NCBI GenBank assembly: GCA_963580285.1
Contig: OY757010.1
Coordinates: 213,870,138 to 213,934,137, forward strand
DNA from: Lucinisca nassula
Lineage: Eukaryota > Mollusca > Bivalvia > Lucinida > Lucinidae
Reading direction: 5' to 3'
Length of the DNA: 64,000 nucleotides
The notes beneath the pieces are model-generated. The model was given only the letters and a program-made list of their open reading frames with translations. It was not told where the DNA came from and did not search any database. How positions within the stretch are numbered: position 1 is the first letter of the stretch; every line of letters begins with the position of its first letter. This document shows, piece by piece, positions 31,146 through 40,790 of this stretch. The translations under genes were made by a program, and so were the position numbers.

Positions 31146-31272
31146 AAAGCCAACTGATCAGGATCTACACTGTTTGTCATGAATGACTCGCATTATGTCA
31201 AGTGATCTGATTATTTGATAGTCAGAAATGGGTGTTGCTAAATTAATTCATTCAGCAGGAGAATGGCTAAAT
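31146..31272 (+). repeat. TTAA-MITE T2, right-half fragment
   Basis: It retains ACTGATCAGGATCTACACTG, the GTCAGAAATGGGTGTTGC block and the end TCAGCAGGAGAATGG. Confidence 0.65.
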
Positions 31273-31790
31273 CTATATAAATGAAAGTATACAAGGATGT
31301 TTGTTAACGCGGTGGCCTCACTTAATGTTGCCCTACATTACGTGTTAGTACAAAAAGTGTTGACAACAGTTGAAATTCAGAACATGTGCAATGTTACGGT
31401 TCAACAACATTCGAGGTCTTTAGTTGAGGAGTGATCATGACATGAAATTGAAAACCTTTGCACAGAATATACATATATGATCATTTTAACGATGTCCATC
31501 TAAGACATATGTTCTGTTTTAAAAAGACACGATAAAAAACGTTTGTCGGGACTGAGACATCGCGCTATCATATAACATATGCTGTAGGCGCTTGCATTTT
31601 TCCATCAATAGACTATCAGCTAAGTTTTCATGGTCTAATCAACTCGACATCGGTGCAGAATGGCCGTGATTATGCACTAATGTTAGCCTAGAATTCAGAG
31701 GAAAACTAGGTTTCTGACAAAGCTGTATCTAATAAAAGATGTCTAACTAAATTAGTGATAATGTGTTATCATCGAATTTGTAAAGTAGAG
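31273..31790. other. unassigned sequence
   Basis: No gene, RNA or repeat recognised. Confidence 0.4.
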
Positions 31791-32178
31791 TGCTCAGCAG
31801 GAAAACGCATATACAGAAAAAAAAACTTTAATTATTCGAACACTGGCGGCTCATTTACCTTGAACAATTCGAACTCGCTTTTGAGTCCCTAAAGATTGTT
31901 TTTCACCACGGAAAAACGCCTATATAATTTGACCCACTTGAACCCCACTTTTATACAGTAAACCTCAATGAGGCGGTTCTAACGAATACCCACAATCTTT
32001 ATTTTGAGCAGAAATAAGTAAAATATCATAAATTTTCATCAGAAAATTTTCGATTGTAAAGTTTACAATGTATTTGTAAAGGCATATTTTCGTGATGAGT
32101 GCTCAGCAGGATAACGCATATTCAGAAAAAAAAACTTTAATTATTCGAACAAACTTTAATTATTCGAACACTGGCGGC
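31791..32178 (+). repeat. direct repeats of ~60 bp flanking an H element
   Basis: TGCTCAGCAGGAAAACGCAT through ATTATTCGAACACTGGCGGC (31791-31851) recurs at 32100-32178. The second copy holds an extra internal duplication of AAACTTTAATTATTCGAAC. Confidence 0.75.
31914..32097. mobile_element. hairpin MITE H, half of hairpin deleted
   Basis: After CACTTTTATACAGTAAACCT the sequence jumps to CAATGAGGCGGTTCTAACGA. The whole left arm of the palindrome is missing; both termini remain. Confidence 0.75.
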
Positions 32179-32227
32179 TAATTTGAACTCGCTTACAGAT
32201 TTTTCCAGTAGCTCTAGATATCGCTAT

Positions 32228-32581
32228 ACAGTGAAACTTCGTTAACTCGGACATGGATAGAGCGATTATCATGGTTAATTCGAACTAGTTGTGGATTCAA
32301 TTGAAAATATTTCTCAAAGCTCCAGATATCCATATATTTAAGATGATATACGGATTGTTCTGACCTTGAAAAGGTATGTTGTGTGGCGATTCTAATTAGG
32401 CGATTCTAATGAGTACACATAACATACCTTTATATTATAGGAGATCGTGAAGATACCCTCAAGTGAGTCCCATTATGCCTAAGGTCCTGGCACTATAAGT
32501 TAATCTCAGTAAATCGAACAACCCCTATTGCGAATAAATTTTCATGGTCAAGGAGGTGCTCGAGCTATTGAAGTTCAACTG
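32228..32581. mobile_element. Tc1-type MITE (CAGTGAAACTTC ends)
   Basis: The left end TACAGTGAAACTTCGTTAAC is complementary to the right GAAGTTCAACTG. The inner sequence has repeated TTAATTCGAACTA-type motifs and AGGCGATTCTAATGAG arms. The left TA is intact and the right is CA. Confidence 0.55.
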
Positions 32582-32744
32582 CATTTAGGATTACTTAGGA
32601 AGGTAATCCTGATTTTATCTTGAAAAGGCATGTCATGTGATCTCATTAGAATCGCTTGAAATGCGAAAACGATTTAAGGGAAATGGGAACACCTTCATGG
32701 GAGGCCACTCCTGCAAAAGTATTTTTGTCTCCCTTGTCAATAGG

Positions 32745-32812
32745 GGTCAACTCTTAAAGGAAAGAATTTTCTCCTGAGAAGCAAATTCTTTCCTTAAAGA
32801 GTAGACCCCTTT
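32745..32812. repeat. inverted repeat
   Basis: GGGGTCAACTCTTAAAGGAA is answered by TTCCTTAAAGAGTAGACCCC. AGAATTT/AAATTCT extends the stem. Confidence 0.8.
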
Positions 32813-32993
32813 TTCAGTGGGACGAGGCTTATAGAAAAGCGAACAGGAAGTCCCGAAAGTTGTCTCCCTTTAATCCCTAAAGGGGAATGGATATACCTGG
32901 AAGATTTTCCGCCATTTTTCAAAAGGGAGATACTTTAGTGACTTCATATTTACTTTTCGATAAGCCCTGTCACACGGAAAAAGGGTCTACTCA

Positions 32994-33186
32994 TAAAGGA
33001 CAGTTACTTGCCCACAAAAAGGCAAATCGGCTATCCCCAAAAAATAAAATAAGCGATACAAACACTCAAAGACAAACTATAACAAAAATAATCTGCAACG
33101 GAAGAACCGCCTTTGGGCGGTCAGTGAAACGTATTCCACGGGGGGGGGGGGGGGGGGGGATGGGGGGCGGGGTCTGCTTAAGTCGA
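32994..33186 (-). repeat. PLE 3'-region fragment with poly-G
   Basis: Antisense, from AAAGGACAGTTACTTGCCCA to TCCACGGGG. A poly-G run (about 33139-33157) replaces the normal short G tract. Both ends are truncated. Confidence 0.75.
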
Positions 33187-33747
33187 TCGCCCTTAAGTCT
33201 TAACAAGCAAATAAATTTCTCTGTGCCTGGCTCCCCGGCTATGGACTAAATTCTAACTAATCTTGACTAGTTTTCTGCACATATTAACATATTACATACT
33301 AACTGATCAGCCAAATCAGAGAGAAACAAAGGAGGAGATACTCGTACATTTTAATAATAAGGTCAAACTTTCTTCTATACTGACCAAATGTCAGTTTGAC
33401 GGGGGCCAATCTAGTGAAACGGCTAAAAGTGAGCCATTTTTGTGCTTGAAACAAAATGTTGTGGCTTCTCATAAATCCATTTTATTCTGGAATGAAATCA
33501 TCCACTTTATACATTGAGAAAAAAAACTTTTAGAGTTTATGGGTGCCTGATTGAATTATCGATATTTAAAATGCCCTTGTTTAGAAACGCAATATGTTCA
33601 CAAGTCCATGTAATTAAACGCCATGTAAATCTCACTTTATACGAGTCGTACCAATGGGAAACCAAAACTAACATGACCTAGAATTTGTGTTACCTCAAAT
33701 GACATCATAAGAGTCCATGCATATTTCCCAGCTAACTAGCAAGTAAC

Positions 33748-33756
<9 letters not shown>
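33187..33756. other. unassigned sequence
   Basis: No gene, RNA or repeat recognised. Confidence 0.4.

Positions 33757-33782
<26 letters not shown>
33757..33782. repeat. poly-A tract
   Basis: About 26 A bases. Confidence 0.9.
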
Positions 33783-33896
33783 CAGAAAATTTCTCAGTCT
33801 GGTTTTTAGCTTAAATTAAGTCTGAGCCCTTTTATAGTTCGAAATACTCTTAGTTCATAAAATAATAAAATGTTTCAGTTGATCATTAACAAGACA

Positions 33897-34062
33897 ATGT
33901 AATAAACACCTTTCTGAATCACACTTTATATACAGAAAACTGTGATAAACAGTTTTTTTCTTAATTTTGCCCTAACATACGTTTTAGGTACTCGTTAGAA
34001 CCGCCACGAGGAGGCGGTTCCAAGGAGCACTAGTACCCACAATGTGTTTATAACGTAAATAT
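33897..34062. repeat. H subfamily B, left-truncated
   Basis: It holds ATATACAGAAAACTG, the hairpin TACTCGTTAGAACCGCC/GGCGGTTCCAAGGAG, and CACAATGTGTTTATAACG. Confidence 0.6.
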
Positions 34063-34066
34063 GAAA

Positions 34067-34334
34067 CATCACGTGAACAAGTACGTGAAATGAACACCCA
34101 TTAAACCCCACTTTAAATAGACGAAACTGGGGTTTACGGGGGTATACATTACTTTTTTGTATTTCTGCTGCAAGACATAGGTTTTGGTTACTCCATAGGA
34201 CCGCCTAACGAGCCCCAACCATCTATGTTTGCAGTATAAATAAGAACATATCACTGAATTTCATCAGGAAGGTAGCCATTTTGGAGATGTGAAAAAAAAA
34301 CGCTGCGTCGCACGGGTGTGTTAACGTAATGTTT
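34067..34334. mobile_element. H subfamily B, hairpin tip deleted
   Basis: It begins CATCACGTGAACAAGTACGT and ends CACGGGTGTGTTAACGTAATG. The hairpin reads ACTCCATAGGACCGCCTAACGAG, so the tip GATGAGGCGGTTC is gone. Confidence 0.75.
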
Positions 34335-34661
34335 GACAAAATTTCATCAGAAAAAATATCCGTTTTCGGCAACTGAAAGAATACACTATGTGATATGGAT
34401 GTGTCATCGCTATGGTTACTGGGGCTTTTCTAACACGTACCAACAATCTATGTTTTTTTAGCAAAAATAAGGAAATCAATGAATACCCACGTAAACCCAT
34501 CTTTCTCTATATATAAATTGGGTTCTATTAAGATGAGTGTGTATTGCACGGTCATGTTAACCTTGTGGTTATCTTTACAAAGGCCTAAATGAGGCTATTC
34601 TAACAAGTACTAAAAGTATTAAGTTCAGTACAAAAATACAACAAATGATGTATGTCATAGT
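34335..34661. repeat. H subfamily B scraps
   Basis: CACGTACCAACAATCTATGTTT, TACCCACGTAAACCCATCTTTC and AGGCCTAAATGAGGC are pieces of subfamily B arms in rearranged order. No gene. Confidence 0.45.
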
Positions 34662-36360
34662 AAAATGGAAGTGAAAGCAGTGATCAGGAATCAATACAAT
34701 TAACCCACAGCTCCCAGCAGACAACAAATGGAAAGAAACACAAACATGAAACAACAGACCCTAATGTTTCCATCAATAGCAGAAAACCAAAAGGACAGAT
34801 ACATTCCCACAAAATGACTAATTGGCTATCCAAACAAAAATATTATAAACGATACAAACACTCAAAGACAAATCATAGCAAAAATAAACAGCGACAGAAG
34901 AACCACCTTGGAACGGTCAGCGAAACGAATTCCACTGGGGTGGCTGCTTAAATCGATTTTACCTGGCCACAATCCTAACCTTTACTTCCGTCGCGATTTA
35001 GACAAATACTTTTGTTCAGTCCGCATGAAGGCCCCCTAACTAATCAGTGCAATATCTCCGTGAACACAACAAATCAAACAACCACAGAGATGAAACAGCG
35101 GTGAGGACTCGACAGCAAGAAATCACTGAAATGCTGGAGCAAAAGAAAACCAACAGCTAGACTACGATGGGCCCGACCAGAGACAGAGTATCAGGCCCCA
35201 ACCAACATTACATAGAATAAGATTCTGTCTAATTCTCAGTAAGCCTTTATGCTGGAACCGTCATAGAATCTGAGGTTTGACACACCGGCGTGCAATTAAA
35301 GAGGGAAGCAAAGTTGTCAACCGTGATTGGTTTAACTACCATGCATGCAGTCTGTCGTATAACATTTGTGTTGTACCCAATCGATTTATATCGAAGAATG
35401 ATTTTACGAAATTGGGTACTGAAGTCATTGCGGTTATATTTTTTTCTGAATTTATATACTAAGTTACCATAAAACTCGGGTTCCGATAGACCCTGTTGCA
35501 GAAGAGATTTAAGTCCAATACTTTATTTTGAAATTAAATCAGAATGCCGTCTATAAAATTTTGAAAAGGCTTTGCGTAGTGTATGGTACCGATAACGCTG
35601 ATTAAGAAGTTTAGCAGTTAACAATTTATTACGAGTGTTAAAGTCAGTTACATGACTACACAATCTGGCAAATCGAATTAATTGCGAAATATAAAAGCCA
35701 CAGGATGGCGCACGAGTAAAATCTCAATCCAAAAAAAGGAAAAATTGCAATCTCAAAGTTAAAATCATCATGTTAATTGTAAATTTTACACGAAACCAAG
35801 CCCATCTACAATATATAGATGTAAATCCAACAACGGGGCCTCGGTATCAGAAGAATTTGCTTTATTTAACTGAAGTTCTGGAGGGTAACTTTGACTGATC
35901 AAACCATCGAAATAGGTATTGTCAATTTTTAATAAATAATCCAAATATCTAGAAGTCGAGCTAAAAGCTTCAATGATTTCAGATTGGTTTACAGCAGACA
36001 GGGACATCATGAAGTCTCTCTCATAACAAAACAAAAACAGACCAGCCACAAGGGGTGCGCAATTAGTACCCATCGGAATTCCCACAACTTGTCAAAATAA
36101 CTTAGTACCAAATCTTATGTAAATATTGTCAAGTAGAAAGGTGAGAGCTTCGCACACTTTCTGACATGACCATAAAGATTAATTTTTATGTTCTTCAGAA
36201 GTGAAAAAAGCATTGTTTTTTACATTACATGCAGGATAGAGGGAGTCTTCCCTATGAAATGTCCATTCAATTCAGTCATTAAGTTTTTCTTCTATAAGAT
36301 TATGAGGAAGTGTAGTGTAAAGGGTGGAAAAATCATAAGTAGAGAGACATGTAGTAGTGA
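34662..36360 (-). mobile_element. PLE copy 1 with RT, 5'-truncated
   Basis: Runs on the minus strand from inside the RT domain (36360) to the 3' end (AAAATGGAAGTGAAAGCAG at 34662). The ~540 bp at its 3' end are the same sequence as the short repeats elsewhere in the window. Upstream (35215-35760) lies the decayed RT C-terminal region. The 5' end abuts the satellite at 36361. Confidence 0.8.
35250..36360 (-). pseudogene. PLE reverse transcriptase, decayed
   Basis: Three catalytic motifs can be read on the minus strand. Motif A lies in YDFSTLYTTLP (about 36325-36345). Motif B is GIPMGTNCAPL (from 36085). Motif C is YLDYLLKIDN, where the second aspartate of the expected YxDD is tyrosine. A stop lies in the segment between A and B and frames are broken in the C-terminal part. 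The GIPMG and YLDD context fits Penelope-like RTs, which copy element RNA at the target site. Other RT classes cannot be excluded by eye. Not functional. Confidence 0.7.
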
Positions 36361-36669
36361 AACCTCCCAGTTATTGTTCCAATGACATGAAGGGGATCAT
36401 ATTATGCCGAGGTCACGTTTCTGAATAATGGTCCTTTGTCAGATTTAGTCGTTTTATCAACAGAAGTTCTTGTCTCCGTAACTACTCCGACATTTCTCAA
36501 GGGATTTTGATGAAACTATACACTTATCGTTCCATGGTCAGAAGATGATCATATTTTACCGAGGTCATACTCGACTGATTGTTTGCAGATTTATGGTCCT
36601 TTGGCATTTTAAAACTGTTAGTTTTGTCTCTGCAACACTTCTTGCAGTTTTCAGAGGATTATAATGAAA
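36361..36669. repeat. satellite S1, two ~154-bp units
   Basis: Units begin CAGTTATTGTTCC and contain ATGCCGAGGTCA, TGGTCCTTTG, CTTGTCTCCG and TTTTGATGAAAC. Same family as 38530-39060 on the far side of PLE copy 2. Confidence 0.75.
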
Positions 36670-37204
36670 AGTAGAAGTAAAACAAAGATCAGGAATTGAT
36701 ACAATTAACTTACTCCACCCATAAAAGACACCAAAGGGAAAGAAATACAAACATTAAGCGACAAGACCATAATGGAAACCAAAACAAAGGAAGGCCATAA
36801 GGACAGTTACTTTCCAACAAAATGACCATATGGCCATCCAAAATAAAAAGACAAAAGTGATACACACTGTAAGTAACAAACAACAACATAAATAAATCGC
36901 CACAGAAGAGCCGCCTTGGAACGGTCAGTGGAAGATTTCCACTGGGGGGCTTAAATCGATTTTACGTGGCCACAATCCTCGCCCTTACTTCCGTCGCGAT
37001 TTAGACAAATAATTTGTTCAGTCCGCATGAAGGCCTCCTAACTCATCAGTGCAACATCTCCGTGAACACAATAATCAAAGAACCACAGAGGTGAGACAAC
37101 GGTGAGGACTCGACAGCAAGAAACCACTGAAATGCTGGAGCAAAAGAAAACCAACAGTTAGACTCCGATGAGCCCGACCAGAGACAGAGCATCAGGCACC
37201 AACC

Positions 37205-38529
37205 AACATTATCTCTCTAATTCTCAATAAGCCTTTACGTTGGAGCCGTCATAGAATCTGAGGCCTGACCCACCGGCGTGCAATTAAAGAGGGAAGCAAA
37301 GTTGTCAACCATGATTGGGTTAACTACCATGCATGCAGTCTGTCGTATAATATCCATGTTGTACCCAATCTTTTTATATTGAAGAATAATTTTACGAAAT
37401 TGGATGCTGAAGTCATTGCGGTTATATATTTTTCTGAATTTATATACTAAGTCACCATAAAATTCAGGTTCCGATAGACCTTGTTGCAGAAGAGATTTAA
37501 GTCCAATATTGAATTTTGAAATTAAATCAGAATGGCGTCTATAAAATTTTGAAAAGGCTCTGCGTAGTTTATGGTACAGATAACCCTGATTAAGGAGTTT
37601 AGCCGTTAATTATTTATTACGAGTGTTGAAGTCAGTTACATGACTACACACTCTAGCAAATCGAATTAATTGCGAAATATAAACGCCATAGGATGGCGCA
37701 CGAGGAACATCACCATCCAAAAAAGGAAAATTTACAATCTCAAAATCAAAGTCATCGCGTTTATCATAAATTTTGCACGAAACAAATCCATCTACAATAG
37801 ATAGATGTAAATCCAAAAACGGGGCCTCGGTATCAGAAGAATTTGCTTTATTTAAAGGCATTTATTCTGTAACAGTAAAACACACCGTTTGTCCATAATT
37901 GTTTTATTGCCCCCTGTCATATACTGACTATAGTAGATCAAAGGCGGCCCTAAATAGGATGATTAGTAGCTCTTGTTGAATCCCCTGACAGAGACACTTA
38001 AGGGGAAAATCAATAATGTACACCAGTCAACAGTAAGTAATTTATTGATTTTCCCCAAGGCGGCCCCTTACCTGTTGAAGACAGAGGACTTCTCTCCAGT
38101 GAGAAATGAGGGCTACATAATATTATGTAATGAAATGATAGTCCTCAATAATCAAGAATAAATGCCTTTAACTGAAGTTCTAGGGGGTAAATCTGACTGA
38201 TCAAACCATCAAAATAGGTATTATCAATATTTAATAAATCATCTAAATATCTAGAAGTAGAGCTAAAAGCTTCAATAATTTCAGATTGGTTATCAATGGA
38301 AAGCGACAAAATGAAGTCTCTTTCATAACAATACAAGAACAGATCAGCCACAAGAGGTGCGCAATTAGTACCCATCGGAATACCCACAATTTGTCTAAAT
38401 AACTTAGTACCGAATCTAATATAAATATTGTCAAGTAGAAAGGTGAGGGCATCACACACTTTCTGACATGACCAAAGTGTATAATTCTTATGCTCTTTAG
38501 AAGTGAAAAATGCATTTCTGACATTACAT
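37205..38529 (-). pseudogene. PLE reverse transcriptase, best copy, interrupted
   Basis: The upstream part (to 38172) reads IVGIPMGTNCAPLVAD (motif B) and STSRYLDDLLNIDN (motif C with both aspartates). After the 312-bp insertion it continues NKANSSDTEAPFLDLHL, IYDKRDDFDFEIVNFPFLDG and SYGVYISQLIRFARVCSHV, ending in a stop after FNTRNK at 37610. Related but frame-broken sequence continues to about 37205 (LSEPEFYGDLVYKFRKI). No GIY-YIG endonuclease motif follows before the untranslated region. Motif A and everything upstream are absent (5' truncation). Not functional as it stands. Confidence 0.75.
37856..38167. mobile_element. TTAA-flanked MITE inside the RT (Kolobok/T2-like or piggyBac-like)
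   Basis: Exact target duplication TTAA at 37852-37855 and 38168-38171. Perfect 13-bp termini AGGCATTTATTCT / AGAATAAATGCCT. The uninterrupted site is visible in PLE copy 1 (CTTTATTTAACTGAAG near 35865). An inner inverted pair is GGGGAAAATCAATAA / TTATTGATTTTCCCC. The TTAA+AGG start resembles the Kolobok-related T2 MITEs of Xenopus; piggyBac also uses TTAA. Non-coding. Confidence 0.9.
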
Positions 38530-39060
38530 TCCAATTATTGTTTCCATTACCTCAAGAGGAGGTCACACCTGACTGCCTGTTAACCAGAGTTATGGCCCAT
38601 TGTCAGTTTAGCCATTGTATCAACTGAACTTGTCTCCACAACTCCTGGAACTGTTTCCACAACTCCTCGTACAGTTCTCAATGGGTTTTGATGAACCTTT
38701 CCAGTTATTGTTGTCCCCGTACATTTGTCGAAGTGACTATAGAAATGGGTTCATTCTTCTGTCAGTCAGTCCGTCCGTCCGCCCGTGGACATAATCTTGT
38801 CTCCGCAGAGTGCTCAATGAATTTTGATGAAACTTATGAGGGTCAGTCCCTGCGACAGTTCTTGCAGATTGCAATGAATTTGGACAAAACCTTTCAGTTA
38901 TTGTTCCCATGACCTGAAGAGGATTACATTATACCTACTCTTTACAATAGTTACAGCCCTTTGTTAGCTTTAGTCATGTTGCCAACAGAAACAGTGATCT
39001 CTGCAACTCTTCATTCACCTTGAAGGACAACTATACAGAAATTCTTTAATATTCTTAATA
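38530..39060. repeat. satellite S1, about 3-4 units
   Basis: Continuation of the ~150-bp repeat (CTTGTCTCCGCAGAGTGCTC, TTTTGATGAAACTTATGAGG, CAGTTATTGTTCCCATGACC). A (GTCC)n-like run CAGTCCGTCCGTCCGCCCG lies at 38768-38786. Confidence 0.75.
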
Positions 39061-39139
39061 TTAAACAGGGTGATAGCAGACACAACAAGAGCTGTCGCAT
39101 GACAGCACAGCTCGCCTGTTTTGCGCAATCAAGATATAA

Positions 39140-40262
39140 GAAAAAACTATTGAACCATGAAATATGAGTCACACTCACCTACATATATTTTGAGGTCAAT
39201 CACCAGGTCGCATGGAACTTATATTCCAGATATTACATTTCAGAATCAAATAGTGTCTGAATTATAAGGCAAAATCATTGAACCATGACTATAGGTCACA
39301 CTGACCTAGATATATTTCTATGTCAATCATCTGGTCACATGGAAATGATTATTCAGATATGAGTGTGTTTGTGTGTGAATTCGGGGTTTAACGTCGCTTT
39401 CAACAATTTTTCAGTCATATCACGACGGTGTCTGGTTGCGACAGGGAGCTCATTGCTCACGTTTATAGTGCTGCCTCACTGAAGTATCATGTCCCAGACA
39501 CATTACATGATACCACACCCAGTCACATTATCCTGACACTGGATCGACCAGTCCTAGCTCTACCCCGTAAATCTGAGTGCCAAGCGAGGAGCAGCTAGTA
39601 CCATTTTTAACGACTTTGGTATGTCGCGGCCACTCTACCAACTGAGCTATCGGGGCCGGTATATTCAGATATGCAGTTTCTCCATCAAATAGTATTCAAG
39701 ATATAAGCCAGAGTCACTGAACCATGGAATATAGATCACACTAACCTACATATATTTTGAGGTCAATCATCTTGTTGCATTGAAGTAATATACCAGGTAT
39801 AACATTTCATTATCCAAATAGTATTCAAGATAATAGGAAAAATCATTGAACCATGAAATATAGGTCACACTGACCTAGATATACTTTGAGGTAAACCATC
39901 AGGTCACACATGGAACTAATAATGCAGGTATGACATTTCTCCATTAAATAGTATCCAAGATAATAGGCAAAATCACTGTACCATGAAATATAGGTCACAC
40001 TGACCTAGGTATATTTTGAGGTCAATCAGCAGATCACATGGTACTAATAATAAATGTATGACATTTCTTCATCAAATAGTATTCAAGATAATAGGCAAAA
40101 TCACTGAACTATGAAATATAGGTCACACTGACCTAGATATATTTGTTGTCAATCATGGGGTCACATGGCACTAATAATCCAGGTATGACATTTCTCCAAC
40201 AAATAGTCTTCAAGATATAAGGCAAAATCACTGCACCGTGAAATGTAGGTCACCATGACCTT
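39140..40262 (+). repeat. ~130-bp tandem array within element F, about 7-8 units
   Basis: Each unit runs ACTGAACCATGAAATATAGG, TCACACTGACCTAGATATAT, TTTGAGGTCAATCA, GGTCACATGG, CATTTCTCCATCAAATAGTA, CAAGATATAAGGCAAAATC. Spacing between successive AGGTCA sites is 130, 128 and 127 bp in the last units. SINE-B2 interrupts unit 3. Confidence 0.85.
39362..39662 (-). repeat. SINE-B2, tRNA-derived, with 11-bp target duplication
   Basis: The minus strand starts CCGGCCCCGATAGCTCAGTT and GGTAGAGTGGCCGCGAC (A-box and D-arm like) and ends AAGCGACGTTAAACCCCGAA then TTCACACAC. It is flanked by exact copies of ATTCAGATATG (39351-39361 and 39663-39673). That is the clearest retroposition signature in the window. 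The B-box is degenerate. Confidence 0.85.
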
Positions 40263-40364
40263 TACCATTTTACACTTGAACCATTGTCTCATGGTTGGCT
40301 GATATATAACCAATTGTGTCAATAACTTGTTAGCATAATGGAAATGTATATAACAAAGGTGTCC

Positions 40365-40690
40365 TAGATTTTGACCTCTAGCCCCACCCCGTCCCCCTAA
40401 CAGGCATGAACCTAGGGCTGTGTTGTCTTGGAATCTCAGAAGACACTACCAGGTATCCAAGTTGTAAAATATGAATGCTTTGTGATGAGTGTCTGTTAAG
40501 ATATAAGCATTTCAAAAACTTTAACACAGTTTTACAGAGGTGATCTAGGTTTTGACCCCTAGCCCCGCGCCGGGACTGAACCCAGGGGTCTGTTGTCTTT
40601 GAACGTCAGAAGACCCTCCCAGGTACTTAAGTTCTATATATGAGTGCTCTGTGATGAGTAACTTTTGAGATATAAGCATTTGAAAAACTT
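40365..40690 (+). repeat. ~185-bp repeat, two units, within element F
   Basis: Both units contain TTTTGACC-CTAGCCCC, GTTGTCTT-GAA-TCAGAAGA, CTCTGTGATGAGT and AGATATAAGCATTT. Confidence 0.8.
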
Positions 40691-40790
40691 AAACGCAGTG
40701 TGACGGGAACGCACACGCAAGCGCAAACGCGCACCTCCCAGATGACAGCAATAGCTTTCCATGTACTTCGTACAGGCGAGCTAAAAAGGT

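Larger units (their letters stand above)
36670..38529 (-). mobile_element. PLE copy 2 with RT, inserted in satellite S1
   Basis: Minus-strand element from RT (38529) to 3' end (GTAGAAGTAAAACAAAG at 36670). The flanks are S1 sequence on both sides (AATGAAA left, CCAATTATTG right), so the copy interrupted a pre-existing array. It carries a TTAA MITE at 37856-38167. Confidence 0.85.
39082..40790 (+). mobile_element. minisatellite-bearing element F, copy 1
   Basis: The 5' end has a small hairpin (GAGCTGTCGCATGACAGC) followed by AGCTCGCCTG (39109-39118). The 3' end has the exact complement CAGGCGAGCT (40773-40782) followed by AAAAAGG. Between are a 130-bp array, a two-unit ~185-bp array and an ACGCACACGCAAGCGCAAAC stretch. 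The design (unique ends, tandem core) resembles the bivalve pearl elements, which have been linked to Helitron-type mobility. No coding capacity. That family link is inference. Confidence 0.65.

Noticed and set aside
39140..40262. CRISPR-like array of regularly spaced repeats
   Set aside because: The whole 130-bp unit is repeated, with no unique spacers; it is a minisatellite.
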